Notes under the pieces: model-generated
Databases searched by the model: none
What the model was told of the DNA's origin: nothing
The model's input: only the letters and a program-made list of their open reading frames with translations
Source of the DNA: Vibrio bivalvicida
GTDB lineage: Bacteria > Pseudomonadota > Gammaproteobacteria > Enterobacterales > Vibrionaceae
Assembly (NCBI RefSeq): GCF_001399455.2
Contig: NZ_LLEI02000013.1
Location: 1 to 64,000, forward strand
Reading direction: 5' to 3'
Length of the DNA: 64,000 nt
Program-made: the position numbers and the translations under genes
Shown here: piece after piece, positions 48,241 through 56,217 of the stretch
Position numbering within the stretch: the first letter of the stretch is position 1
Layout of the letters: each line of letters opens with the position of its first letter

Positions 48241-50487
48241 TTATTTTTTGCCTGCTCGAATAAAGCCAGCAAAGCCTTTGCTTTCAAAAAATGATTGCAT
48301 CATAGCATAAATGTCGCGGCCGTAAGATTGCATCAGCGCTTTGTCAGCAAGCGAACGTAATTCTTCCGTTTCAGTATGACGCAACAGGTACTTTACTTTT
48401 GCCACGTTCGAAGTGTTCATACTCAGGCTACGGTAGCCTAAGCCAACCATTAAAAGCGCGCCAATTGGATCACCAGCGAGTTCACCACAGATACATACAG
48501 GCAGGTTTAACTGCTGGCAGGTACGATGAATATGACTTAAAGCCATAATAACCGATGGGTGCATTGACTCATAAACATCTGCAACTCGAGCATTATTTCG
48601 GTCAACCGCAAGCAGGTACTGGGTTAAATCGTTAGTGCCGATAGAAACAAAATCAACTTTACTGGCAATCAATGGCAGCAAATAGATCATTGACGGAACT
48701 TCGATCATGACACCGATCTGAGGCATCGTAATCTGATCATCAAGCTCTGCCACCTCTTCATAGGCGCGAGTAATCAGTTCAATCGCGTCATCGAGCTCTT
48801 GGGCGCCAGAGACCATAGGTAACAAAATACTTAGATTCTGATGCTTTGAGCTCGCTTTCATCATCGCGCGTATCTGCATTAAGAAGATGTCAGGATGATC
48901 GAGGGTAAAGCGAATACCACGCCATCCTAAGAATGGGTTATCTTCTTCAATAGGGAGATAAGGCAAGGCTTTGTCACCACCAACATCAAGAGTCCTCATT
49001 ACCACGCGTTTATTGGGATAGCTACTCAACACCGCCTGATACTGTTGGGTTTGTTCTTCCTCTGATGGGAATCGATGCTGAAGCAAAAAAGAAATTTCAG
49101 TTCGATACAGACCAACCCCATCAACCCCTTGGTTAATGGCAATATTAGTATCGGCACTCAACCCTGCGTTAAGCATTACCTCAATACGTTGACCATCTCT
49201 AGTGAACGCAGGCTCTTCAATGCGCTGATTGACCATATTGGCCAATTCACGTTCTTCGTTTGCAAGTGAGCGATATTCACGTAGCAGTTGCCGATTTGGC
49301 GAGACCAAAATCTTACCGCTATAGCCATCAACAATTCCTCGCTTCCCATTCAGCGCCTTGAGATTCAGGGCAACCCCCATCACCGCAGGGATCCCTAATG
49401 CTCTAGACAGAATTGCCGCATGTGAATTTGCCGCTCCTTCTAAGGAGACAACGGCAAGAATTTTTTCTTTAGGAATTGAGGCTAGTAAACTTGCGGTCAG
49501 CTCGCGAACGACCAGAATAACCGGATTATCAAAGAGTTGCTTCTCTTGGTCAGTATTATGTAAAAAAAACAGTAACCGTTGGCCTAGCTCACGAATGTCT
49601 TGTGCTCGCTCCCGCAAATAAACATCAGACATGCGAGCAAAACGATTTGAATAACTCTCAACCACTTGTCTAAGCGCCCAGTCGGCGCGATCGCCTTTTT
49701 GAATCTGCGCTTTAAGATCTTTACGTAGCATGGGATCGTTAAGCAAATGGGTAAAAAGGTCAAATATTGCTAAAGCGTCTTTGTTTATCTCGCTATCGAG
49801 TTTTTTACGCATACGGCGAAAATCATTCAACGCTTCTTCTATCGCCAGTAACAACCACTCCTGCTCACGTTCAATATCTAACGTTGATGCGGGATAAACA
49901 TTGCTCAGTTCAGGCTGAGTGTCATCCCACCAAAATTCGCCAATTGCAACGCCAGACGAAGCTGGGACACCACGGATCGCTTGCTGCTTTTTCTCTAGTC
50001 GCCAATGACCTTGAGTTTGAGCATGAGCGATAATGACAGCAAGCTGAGCGGCAAGTGTAACTAAGAAAGACTCTTCCATTTCATCGAACTGACGTGGTGC
50101 TTTTTGTTGCACAACGAGAACACCAAGTACTTGCTTACGGTAAATAATCGGGGTGCCAAGAAAGCTTTGGTAGACTTCTTCGCCAAGCTCAGAGAAGTAC
50201 TTAAAGTTAGGATGTTTAGATGCTTCCGCTAAGTTGAGCGGTTCAGCGCTGCGTTTAACAAGACCAACTAAGCCCTCGTTAAATTGGATATGAATTTTGT
50301 CGCCTTTAAAACGCAGCCCCTGAGTAGCCATTAACTCAAGACGCTGCATTTCTTCGTTAGCAAGATAGACAGTGCAACATTCAGTACTCATCGCACTGCA
50401 CGTTTGTTTAACTAAAATATCTAAGGCTTGATGAACTTCTTCTACCTTAGATACTTGTTCAACTATTTCCCTTAGTTGAGAAAGCAT
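48241..50487 (-). CDS. ptsP: PTS-Ntr enzyme I (phosphoenolpyruvate-protein phosphotransferase PtsP)
   Basis: PtsP passes phosphate from PEP to NPr and on to EIIA-Ntr, a regulatory PTS without sugar transport. It has 748 residues. An N-terminal GAF domain (about 1-155) is followed by the EI region: the swivelling domain with active His in GAANSHAAILSRALGIPAVMG near 355, then the PEP-binding barrel (VGLYRTEISFLLQHRFPSEEEQ, SIGTNDLTQYLLAVDRNNARV). It begins 2 bp after rppH, a conserved coupling. Confidence 0.97.
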   Translation of the reverse strand: MLSQLREIVEQVSKVEEVHQALDILVKQTCSAMSTECCTVYLANEEMQRLELMATQGLRFKGDKIHIQFNEGLVGLVKRSAEPLNLAEASKHPNFKYFSELGEEVYQSFLGTPIIYRKQVLGVLVVQQKAPRQFDEMEESFLVTLAAQLAVIIAHAQTQGHWRLEKKQQAIRGVPASSGVAIGEFWWDDTQPELSNVYPASTLDIEREQEWLLLAIEEALNDFRRMRKKLDSEINKDALAIFDLFTHLLNDPMLRKDLKAQIQKGDRADWALRQVVESYSNRFARMSDVYLRERAQDIRELGQRLLFFLHNTDQEKQLFDNPVILVVRELTASLLASIPKEKILAVVSLEGAANSHAAILSRALGIPAVMGVALNLKALNGKRGIVDGYSGKILVSPNRQLLREYRSLANEERELANMVNQRIEEPAFTRDGQRIEVMLNAGLSADTNIAINQGVDGVGLYRTEISFLLQHRFPSEEEQTQQYQAVLSSYPNKRVVMRTLDVGGDKALPYLPIEEDNPFLGWRGIRFTLDHPDIFLMQIRAMMKASSKHQNLSILLPMVSGAQELDDAIELITRAYEEVAELDDQITMPQIGVMIEVPSMIYLLPLIASKVDFVSIGTNDLTQYLLAVDRNNARVADVYESMHPSVIMALSHIHRTCQQLNLPVCICGELAGDPIGALLMVGLGYRSLSMNTSNVAKVKYLLRHTETEELRSLADKALMQSYGRDIYAMMQSFFESKGFAGFIRAGKK

Positions 50488-50489
50488 GT

Positions 50490-51008
50490 CTATCCTCTTC
50501 GGTGCTTACGTTTGCCTTTTACTTTACGTTGTTTAAATGGCATTGCCATTGATGCAAACTCTTTCATCGCACGACGATATACATCGCGTTTAAAAGAAAC
50601 CACTTGTCTGACTGGATACCAATAACTTACCCAACGCCAGCCATCAAATTCAGGGGAACTGCCACGCAACATATCAATTCGTGATTCATCACAATCGAGT
50701 CGTAGCAGAAACCACTTCTGTTTCTGTCCGATACAAACAGGTTTTGAATCCCAACGAACAAGACGTTTTGGTAGCTTGTACCTCAACCAATGACGACTTG
50801 TCGCAACGATCTTAACCTCTTTCTTTGTAAGACCAACCTCTTCATACAACTCCCTATACATTGCCTGTTCAGGGGTCTCACCTTCATCAATTCCACCTTG
50901 AGGAAACTGCCAAGAGTGTTGTCCGTATCGTTTAGCCCAGAAGACCTGACCATGGCTGTTACAGATTACAATTCCCACGTTTAAGCGGTAACCATCGCCA
51001 TCTATCAC
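50490..51008 (-). CDS. rppH: RNA pyrophosphohydrolase RppH
   Basis: RppH removes pyrophosphate from mRNA 5' ends and so opens them to RNase E decay. It has 172 residues. The Nudix box is [23 protein letters not shown] near 38-60. The C-terminal end is strongly basic. The frame runs upstream to 51119 but the true start is the GTG at 51008, with AGAGG 8 nt upstream. It encodes the family N-terminus [14 protein letters not shown], and E. coli rppH also starts at GTG. A DnaA-box-rich gap lies upstream. Confidence 0.96.
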   Translation of the reverse strand: MIDGDGYRLNVGIVICNSHGQVFWAKRYGQHSWQFPQGGIDEGETPEQAMYRELYEEVGLTKKEVKIVATSRHWLRYKLPKRLVRWDSKPVCIGQKQKWFLLRLDCDESRIDMLRGSSPEFDGWRWVSYWYPVRQVVSFKRDVYRRAMKEFASMAMPFKQRKVKGKRKHRRG

Positions 51009-51044
51009 TGGCCAACCTCTAATAAAATCTTTAATTACAGTGAT

Positions 51045-51053
51045 TTTTCCACA
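51045..51053 (+). promoter_or_regulatory. DnaA box near the rppH start
   Basis: TTTTCCACA fits TTWTNCACA. It lies 37 bp upstream of the rppH start codon and may belong to the larger cluster at 51178-51524. Confidence 0.45.
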
Positions 51054-51177
51054 TATCCCCAGTAGGAGCAAACTTACTAGTGTGACTAGGGCAGAAAATA
51101 TTGCTTTCCCACCCACCAATGGATAACTTTTAACCGAAACAAAGGTTACTCACACCGCAGTGAGACATAGCCCACAT

Positions 51178-51524
51178 TTATTCACCTTTTCTGTGTATAA
51201 CTATGTGAAAAATCAATGTGAAAGTGATCAATAGCTAAGCAACGACAAAATTGGTCGCCTAAAAGGATCAAACTAGATAAGAGCAGATGCTTCAAAAACA
51301 ATAACTTAATAAACACATGAACTAAGCAACTTTATACAATAGCTCTTTCTGCCCCTCCCTCACACAGATCGGTCAAAGATCAACCATAGTTGATTTTATC
51401 CACACCACTTAAGTCAAAGCTAGGTATATGATTAAAATTTCAAGTATTTTCTCACCACCAAACCCCTGTTTATTCATACATAACAGTGTTAGATTGCAAA
51501 TTTTCACAACCAAGCTGTGGATAA
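51178..51524. promoter_or_regulatory. DnaA-box cluster between rppH and mutH (DARS2-like region)
   Basis: Core: TTATTCACC (51178, +, one mismatch), TTATACACA (51192-51200, minus) and TTTTTCACA (51204-51212, minus), three boxes in 35 bp. Further boxes: perfect TTATCCACA at 51396 (+) and at 51516-51524 (minus), with a weak ATTTTCACA at 51500. Several GATC sites lie between. In E. coli the DnaA-reactivating sequence DARS2 is next to mutH and has a three-box core. No protein-coding signal was seen in 51009-51629. Confidence 0.6.
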
Positions 51525-51629
51525 CCATAAAAGTGACGATCTTTCACTCACAATGATCAATCTCTCTACAGTCGAATTTTTCTTCCATTAGGTTACAATG
51601 AGTACACTGTCCAATCGCACGAAACCACA

Positions 51630-52295
51630 ATGAAGCCAGAACCATCCTCCGAACAAGAACTGCTGGATCGCGCTAAAAGCATCGCAGGTGTCAACTTTGC
51701 CGAACTCGCCGCAGAAGCTGATATAGATGTTCCACCAGACCTTCGTCGTGACAAAGGCTGGGTGGGTCAATTGTTGGAATGGCACTTGGGCGCCACCGCT
51801 GGCAGCAAACCGACTCAAGACTTCGAAAGACTAGGTATAGAGCTAAAAACCATCCCTATTGGCTACTCTGGTAAACCTCTAGAGACCACCTTTGTCTGTG
51901 TTGCTCCTTTGATCGGTGTACATGGACTGACATGGGAAACCAGCCATGTGCGCAATAAGCTTTCACGGGTATTGTGGATTCCGGTCGAAGGAGAAAGAGA
52001 GATTCCATTGGCAGAAAGATGCGTTGGTTCGCCTTTGATCTGGTCTCCTAGCCAAGAAGAAGAGCAGCAGTTAAAAGCCGATTGGGAAGAGTTAATGGAA
52101 CTCATCGTATTGGGCCGTGTTGAACAGATCAACGCTCGCCATGGTGAAGTATTGCAACTGCGCCCCAAAGCGGCAAATAGCCGTGTGTTAACTGAAGCCT
52201 ATGGGGCAAGTGGCAAGCCAATAAAAACGCTGCCAAGAGGGTTCTATCTAAGGACTCAATTCACAGCGCGTATTTTGCAAGATTACTATGTTTAG
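51630..52295 (+). CDS. mutH: DNA mismatch repair endonuclease MutH
   Basis: MutH nicks the unmethylated strand at hemimethylated GATC during MutSL-directed repair, implying a Dam-methylating cell. It has 221 residues. The catalytic Asp-Glu-Lys set is visible in [14 protein letters not shown] near 69-82. A Sau3AI/MutH-type fold follows, with the conserved [23 protein letters not shown]. The stop codon overlaps that of the convergent gene at 52292 by 4 bp. The gap upstream holds the DnaA boxes. Confidence 0.97.
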   Translation: MKPEPSSEQELLDRAKSIAGVNFAELAAEADIDVPPDLRRDKGWVGQLLEWHLGATAGSKPTQDFERLGIELKTIPIGYSGKPLETTFVCVAPLIGVHGLTWETSHVRNKLSRVLWIPVEGEREIPLAERCVGSPLIWSPSQEEEQQLKADWEELMELIVLGRVEQINARHGEVLQLRPKAANSRVLTEAYGASGKPIKTLPRGFYLRTQFTARILQDYYV

Positions 52296-52603
52296 TGCGT
52301 AGTAAGTGACATCTCCACATCATGATATAGTGGGCCATCACCAGCTCCGCACTCATCGTAAGCATTGTGTAAACGCAAGTAAGCCCGCTCTACTCCTAAC
52401 CGCAGTAGCTCTTCTTTTACTCGCTCTAGCGACTCAAAGTGTACCGGTTCATCATCGATTTTAACTGGCTCTAATTTGTGCTTATACTCGACAGCTAAAA
52501 GATACTGTGACAGATCTGAGCAACCGATGACAAACACCTTTGGCGGCTGGTAGCTATCTTTATGATGACCATGAATCCACTTATCTAACTGACTTTTTTG
52601 CAT
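52292..52603 (-). CDS. Uncharacterised conserved small protein (possibly DUF6482)
   Basis: This 103-residue hydrophilic protein has no TM segment or signal. It contains [26 protein letters not shown] near 22-48 and a Cys/Asp-rich segment [11 protein letters not shown] near 82-92. The layout resembles a small alpha/beta domain; a DUF6482-type assignment is a guess from memory. AGGTG lies upstream of the ATG, and both neighbours converge or diverge, so it is monocistronic. Its 3' end overlaps mutH by 4 bp. Confidence 0.7.
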   Translation of the reverse strand: MQKSQLDKWIHGHHKDSYQPPKVFVIGCSDLSQYLLAVEYKHKLEPVKIDDEPVHFESLERVKEELLRLGVERAYLRLHNAYDECGAGDGPLYHDVEMSLTTH

Positions 52604-52731
52604 AGTTCACCTCCATAAATCAGTATTAGCCAACTTTGCAAAATTTGCGAATTTGTTACCACACGCTCTTTTCTAATCGTAGTCAAATCCCCTATAGTGG
52701 GATCTCATGCCCGTAACGACAAGGAAGATCG

Positions 52732-53766
52732 ATGCAATACAACAAGTTACCCCACTCCACTCTGGAAGTGAGTAAGATCTGTCTTGGCACCATGACATTT
52801 GGTGAACAAAACACTGAGCAAGATGCCTTTAGTCAACTGGATTACGCACTTGAGCGAGGTGTAAACTTTATTGATACTGCGGAAATGTACCCTGTACCGC
52901 CTAAAGCCAACACGCAAGGATTGACTGAACAGTACATTGGAAACTGGTTAGCAAAATCAGCGAATCGTGAAAAGGTCGTCATAGCAACCAAAGTCGCAGG
53001 ACCACGAAACATTCCGCATATCCGCGACAATACGTGCTTAGATAGAAGAAATATCCATCTTGCCATTGATGAAAGCTTGAAACGCCTACAGACAGACTAC
53101 GTTGATCTTTACCAACTGCATTGGCCGCAAAGACAAACCAACTGTTTTGGCCAACTCAACTATCCCTACCCAGACGATCAGGAAGAAGTCACCTTAATAG
53201 AAACTCTCGAAGCGCTCGCAGAGCTGATTAAAGCGGGTAAGGTACGTTATATCGGCGTTTCTAATGAAACTCCCTGGGGTGTTATGACTTTGCTTCGTTT
53301 AGCTGAAAAGCACGAGCTACCACGAATTGTATCGATTCAAAACCCGTACAACCTACTCAATCGTAGTTTTGAAGTTGGTTTATCTGAGATTAGCCATTAT
53401 GAAGGGGTTCAGCTCCTTGCTTATTCTCCACTCGCGTTTGGCTGCTTAAGTGGTAAGTACCTCAATGGAGCGCGTCCTGAAGGGGCTAGATGCTCTCTAT
53501 TCGAACGCTTTATTCGCTATTTTACCCCGCAAGGAAAACAAGCCACTCAAGCGTATGTCGATCTCGCGAGAAAGCACGGTTTAGATCCAGCGCAAATGGC
53601 GTTGGCTTTTGTTAACCAACGGCCGTTTGTCGCATCCAACATAATTGGAGCGACGAACTTAGAACAGCTTAAATCAAATATTGATAGCTTAGATGTCGTA
53701 CTAACAGAGGAATTGCTTCAAGGGATTCAAGACATTGGTACGACTTACTCCAACCCTTGTCCATAA
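52732..53766 (+). CDS. tas: Aldo/keto reductase Tas
   Basis: Tas is an NADP(H)-dependent aldo/keto reductase of the Tas/YajO group. It has 344 residues in a TIM barrel. Asp-Tyr-Lys-His catalytic residues appear in FIDTAEMYPVP, KVVIATKVAG and DLYQLHWPQR. The N-terminus MQYNKLPHSTLEVSKICLGTMTFGEQN matches E. coli Tas closely. E. coli tas was found as a suppressor of tyrosine auxotrophy; the natural substrate is unknown. The order mutH-...-tas is shared with E. coli. Confidence 0.92.
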   Translation: MQYNKLPHSTLEVSKICLGTMTFGEQNTEQDAFSQLDYALERGVNFIDTAEMYPVPPKANTQGLTEQYIGNWLAKSANREKVVIATKVAGPRNIPHIRDNTCLDRRNIHLAIDESLKRLQTDYVDLYQLHWPQRQTNCFGQLNYPYPDDQEEVTLIETLEALAELIKAGKVRYIGVSNETPWGVMTLLRLAEKHELPRIVSIQNPYNLLNRSFEVGLSEISHYEGVQLLAYSPLAFGCLSGKYLNGARPEGARCSLFERFIRYFTPQGKQATQAYVDLARKHGLDPAQMALAFVNQRPFVASNIIGATNLEQLKSNIDSLDVVLTEELLQGIQDIGTTYSNPCP

Positions 53767-53784
53767 TCTGTCGTTGCAGAATAG

Positions 53785-53814
53785 CGGGGCAGGTGAAGCG
53801 CCTGCCCCTTTTGT
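53785..53814 (+). terminator. tas terminator
   Basis: GGGGCAGG / CCTGCCCC with a TGAAGCG loop is followed by TTTTG, 18 bp after the tas stop. It touches the stop codon of the convergent DUF1127 gene. Confidence 0.9.
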
Positions 53815-54065
53815 TACGTTGGTATTCGCGCACTTAACACACGGCGAAGATGACGAATGCGACGTTCGGCTTTGACACTATCAGGCTCTGAAAAGCCGAC
53901 TGGACGACCATCTTGTTCAAGACCAATGTCACGCAATAGATGTTCGTTATTCCATGGAATATCAAAGGCACTGCGGCGCAGTTTACGTTTCCATTGACGT
54001 TCTTCTCGGCGAAGATCCGCTTTTACCAAAAGAGTGGCTAGTTTTAGATATACAGAATGACTCAT
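53814..54065 (-). CDS. DUF1127 domain protein
   Basis: This is an 83-residue very basic protein. The C-terminal half carries the DUF1127/YjiS signature (NNEHLLRDIGLEQDGRPVGF), preceded by an arginine-rich helix LRREERQWKRKLRRSAF. Small DUF1127 proteins in other bacteria bind RNA or affect phosphate and carbon metabolism; no role can be given here. The start at 54065 has GGAG 9 nt upstream; the frame opens earlier at 54104. The repeat ATCGATAGATCG lies 43 bp before it. Confidence 0.85.
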   Translation of the reverse strand: MSHSVYLKLATLLVKADLRREERQWKRKLRRSAFDIPWNNEHLLRDIGLEQDGRPVGFSEPDSVKAERRIRHLRRVLSARIPT

Positions 54066-54107
54066 GAGTTTTCTCCAGTTGAGTTTAAGCTGGGAAAAGA
54101 TCAACGA

Positions 54108-54119
54108 ATCGATAGATCG
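54108..54119. repeat. 12-bp direct repeat ATCGATAGATCG, copy 1
   Basis: It contains the inverted repeat CGAT-AG-ATCG. It lies 43-54 bp upstream of the DUF1127 start codon. An identical copy is at 54488-54499. Confidence 0.55.
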
Positions 54120-54127
54120 AGAGTGTT

Positions 54128-54157
54128 TTAATTCGCTGCTTTTCCGCAGCCAATTAA
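54128..54157. other. Intergenic hairpin between the small ORF and the DUF1127 gene
   Basis: AATTCGCTGC / GCAGCCAATT with a TTTTCC loop forms a stem of about 10 bp with a C-C mismatch. It lacks a T-run on either strand, so it could be an RNA-stability element rather than a terminator. Confidence 0.5.
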
Positions 54158-54174
54158 AAAAGGATACGGATTAA

Positions 54175-54294
54175 TTACATTGTTTTATCTAGGTTTCGAT
54201 CAGCTACAAAGGCATTGTTTTTTGTAGCATCCATCGCAGAGACGGCTTGATCGTTAGACGCACAGATAAATGATTTAACGGTGAAATGTTTCAT
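54175..54294 (-). CDS. Small ORF of 39 residues, unknown function
   Basis: The ATG at 54294 has a perfect AGGAGG Shine-Dalgarno 7 nt upstream, the strongest translation signal in this stretch. The peptide begins MKHFTVKSFICASNDQAVSA and ends FVADRNLDKTM. It has no TM helix and one Cys. The frame is open upstream to 54390, but that part has no SD. It precedes the DUF1127 gene on the same strand by about 110 bp, with a hairpin between. I do not recognise the family. Confidence 0.6.
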   Translation of the reverse strand: MKHFTVKSFICASNDQAVSAMDATKNNAFVADRNLDKTM

Positions 54295-54487
54295 TGTGCG
54301 CCTCCTAACTAATGTATTAATCCAAAATGGTTTGATGGGTTCGAGCCTTAGCTCATGGTTAAATTCTATGCATGCACGGTGATATTTCAACCACTTTATT
54401 CGCCCAAATTACAAAACAATTTTTTAACCTAAAAACACCCCTTACAAGCTTTTTCATATAAGATATTCAACCAAGGAATATATATCA

Positions 54488-54499
54488 ATCGATAGATCG
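54488..54499. repeat. 12-bp direct repeat ATCGATAGATCG, copy 2
   Basis: It is identical to 54108-54119 and lies about 195 bp upstream of the small ORF start, just past the vpsR terminator. The gap 54295-54513 is AT-rich and otherwise unexplained. Confidence 0.5.
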
Positions 54500-54513
54500 T
54501 GTCGGTTATATAA

Positions 54514-54549
54514 ATAAAAACCGCACCAATTATAGTACGGCTTTTTATT
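54514..54549 (-). terminator. vpsR terminator
   Basis: The minus strand forms AAAAAGCCGTAC / GTGCGGTTTTT, with an internal loop and T-rich ends, 15 bp after the vpsR stop. Confidence 0.8.
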
Positions 54550-54563
54550 TACAAATCAGCCAG

Positions 54564-55898
54564 CTATACAGGAATATCAGAGATCAAGTTGTGTTTGTTT
54601 AACAATCGATACATAGTTGCACGAGATACACCTAATTCTTTGGCTGCCATAGACACCTGACCTGCATGAGACTCCAACACAAGCAATAGGGCATCTTTCT
54701 CACTTCGCTCACGGATACTCTTTAAACTACGACGGCTATCACTGCGTTTAGGCAAATCTAAATGTAGCTCATCAAGCATGACTGTATCTGACATCAGAAC
54801 AATACGTTTTATCTGGTTCATTAATTCTCGGACGTTGCCAGGCCAGTGATACCTAGTAAGTGCTCTTGCTGCTTCTTCAGTAAAACTGCGCGCTTGAGCG
54901 TTGTACTCTTTTGAGTACTCCTGTAAGAAGTGACGCGCAAGGATAGTGATATCACCAGCACGCTCCTTCAGACTTGGGACGTTAATACGCAGTACGTTGA
55001 TGTAGTGATACAGTTCTTCATTGAAGTCGCCATCAATCAAGGCTTTTTCAATATCAGCCGAGTTTGCGGCTAACACACGCACATCCACTTCTTTGCGTCC
55101 AGACGCAGTATCGACCATACCTTCTTGGAGAAAACGCAGCAGATTAAACTGTTGCGATTTAGGTAAAGTCAGAATGTCATTGAGCAATATGGTGCCACCA
55201 TCAGCTTTCTCTAAGATAGAGGGCGCACTGGTGTCTTCGCGGTTGATACCAAACAGATCGCTTTCGATACGACGCTCCGACATTGCACGACAGTTGACCG
55301 AAATAAACTCTTTGTTTACTCGCGCAGAGGTTCGATGTACCGCTCGGGCAACGGTTTCCTTACCTGTACCGCTTTCACCATAAATCAAAATACTGACATC
55401 GGTTGGTCCAATACGCTTAATCTGATCTCGTAAGCGCTTAACTGGAATGGAATCACCAATTAGCCCCATGTCACTCTGATTGCCATAATGTGGCCAGACT
55501 TTCTTCTCTAGTTTAAGCATGCCCAACTGGTGACCAATAGTGCTTAGAAGCTGGGCATCTGGAATTGGAGCGGTAAAAAAGTCGATACAAAAGTTAACGA
55601 TAAATTGGCAAATCGTATCTGAGCTTAATTGAGATTCACGAATGAATGCTAACCAACGCACCTGTTTATGCTTACTCACCAAATTAGCAATACCATTGAG
55701 GCTAAACTCATCATGACTGAGGTCAACAATACCGATACAAGGACCTGTTTCAGTAAACAATGCATCGGCTTTACGCAAATCACCGCACTGAGTACACCTC
55801 CAACCTACTTGCTCTAAAACTGACAGCCAAGGCTCATAGGTCCCCCCCACAACAACCAATGAACCTGGAACGGAATCCATCCGGAATTGACTACCCAT
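54564..55898 (-). CDS. vpsR: Biofilm master regulator VpsR (NtrC-like)
   Basis: VpsR activates exopolysaccharide and matrix genes with c-di-GMP in V. cholerae. It has 444 residues, the same as the V. cholerae protein. A receiver-like domain has the conserved Asp59 (GIVDL). An AAA+ domain carries Walker A GESGTGKE near 169-176. A C-terminal Fis-type HTH is MAAKELGVSRATMYRLLNKHNL. The GAFTGA loop needed for sigma54 contact is absent (ESDLFGINREDTSAPS instead), as in the known VpsR that works with sigma70. It is next to lysS on the same strand, as in V. cholerae. Confidence 0.95.
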   Translation of the reverse strand: MGSQFRMDSVPGSLVVVGGTYEPWLSVLEQVGWRCTQCGDLRKADALFTETGPCIGIVDLSHDEFSLNGIANLVSKHKQVRWLAFIRESQLSSDTICQFIVNFCIDFFTAPIPDAQLLSTIGHQLGMLKLEKKVWPHYGNQSDMGLIGDSIPVKRLRDQIKRIGPTDVSILIYGESGTGKETVARAVHRTSARVNKEFISVNCRAMSERRIESDLFGINREDTSAPSILEKADGGTILLNDILTLPKSQQFNLLRFLQEGMVDTASGRKEVDVRVLAANSADIEKALIDGDFNEELYHYINVLRINVPSLKERAGDITILARHFLQEYSKEYNAQARSFTEEAARALTRYHWPGNVRELMNQIKRIVLMSDTVMLDELHLDLPKRSDSRRSLKSIRERSEKDALLLVLESHAGQVSMAAKELGVSRATMYRLLNKHNLISDIPV

Positions 55899-55969
55899 GA
55901 AGCTAGTTCCTTTTTATTGATAATGTAAATGCTGTGCGCTTAAACACACATAAAAATATATGTCGTTAC

Positions 55970-55975
55970 ATTATA
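55970..55975 (-). promoter_or_regulatory. Probable -10 of the vpsR promoter
   Basis: A perfect TATAAT on the minus strand lies 72 bp before the vpsR ATG; no good -35 is seen at 16-18 bp. The vpsR-lysS gap (55899-56217) otherwise shows only AT-rich DNA and the lysS terminator at its right end. Confidence 0.4.
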
Positions 55976-56169
55976 GAGACTTGAAGAGATAATCTGTCTC
56001 AAATATAAGACTAGCTAGGGAATGATACTTTTTCCATACGTTGTGAGAGGCTACTCGTAAAAAAAATTCTTTCTCAACGAACTCAAAAGCTTAGTAAAAG
56101 GCCATCAACACGCTGCTCCAAATTCATTGCGGTTATACAAGCCAACTAAAGTTGTAGATTGCATAAAGC

Positions 56170-56196
56170 AAAAAAGTCACCCGAAGGTGACTTTTA
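56170..56196 (-). terminator. lysS terminator
   Basis: The minus strand reads AAAGTCACC / GGTGACTTT with a TTCG tetraloop followed by T6, 20 bp after the lysS stop. Confidence 0.92.
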
Positions 56197-56217
56197 CTGT
56201 CTTATTGTTGCTCAAAT

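Noticed and set aside
48021..48287. 88-residue Cys/Tyr-rich ORF at the ptsP-TSUP junction
   Set aside because: It is an out-of-frame shadow of the TSUP permease N-terminus.
51009..51119. N-terminal extension of RppH with a hydrophobic segment
   Set aside because: The GTG at 51008 with AGAGG matches the known family start; the extension is upstream DNA read in frame.
54295..54390. 32-codon upstream extension of the small ORF
   Set aside because: There is no SD at the first ATG, while the ATG at 54294 has a perfect AGGAGG.
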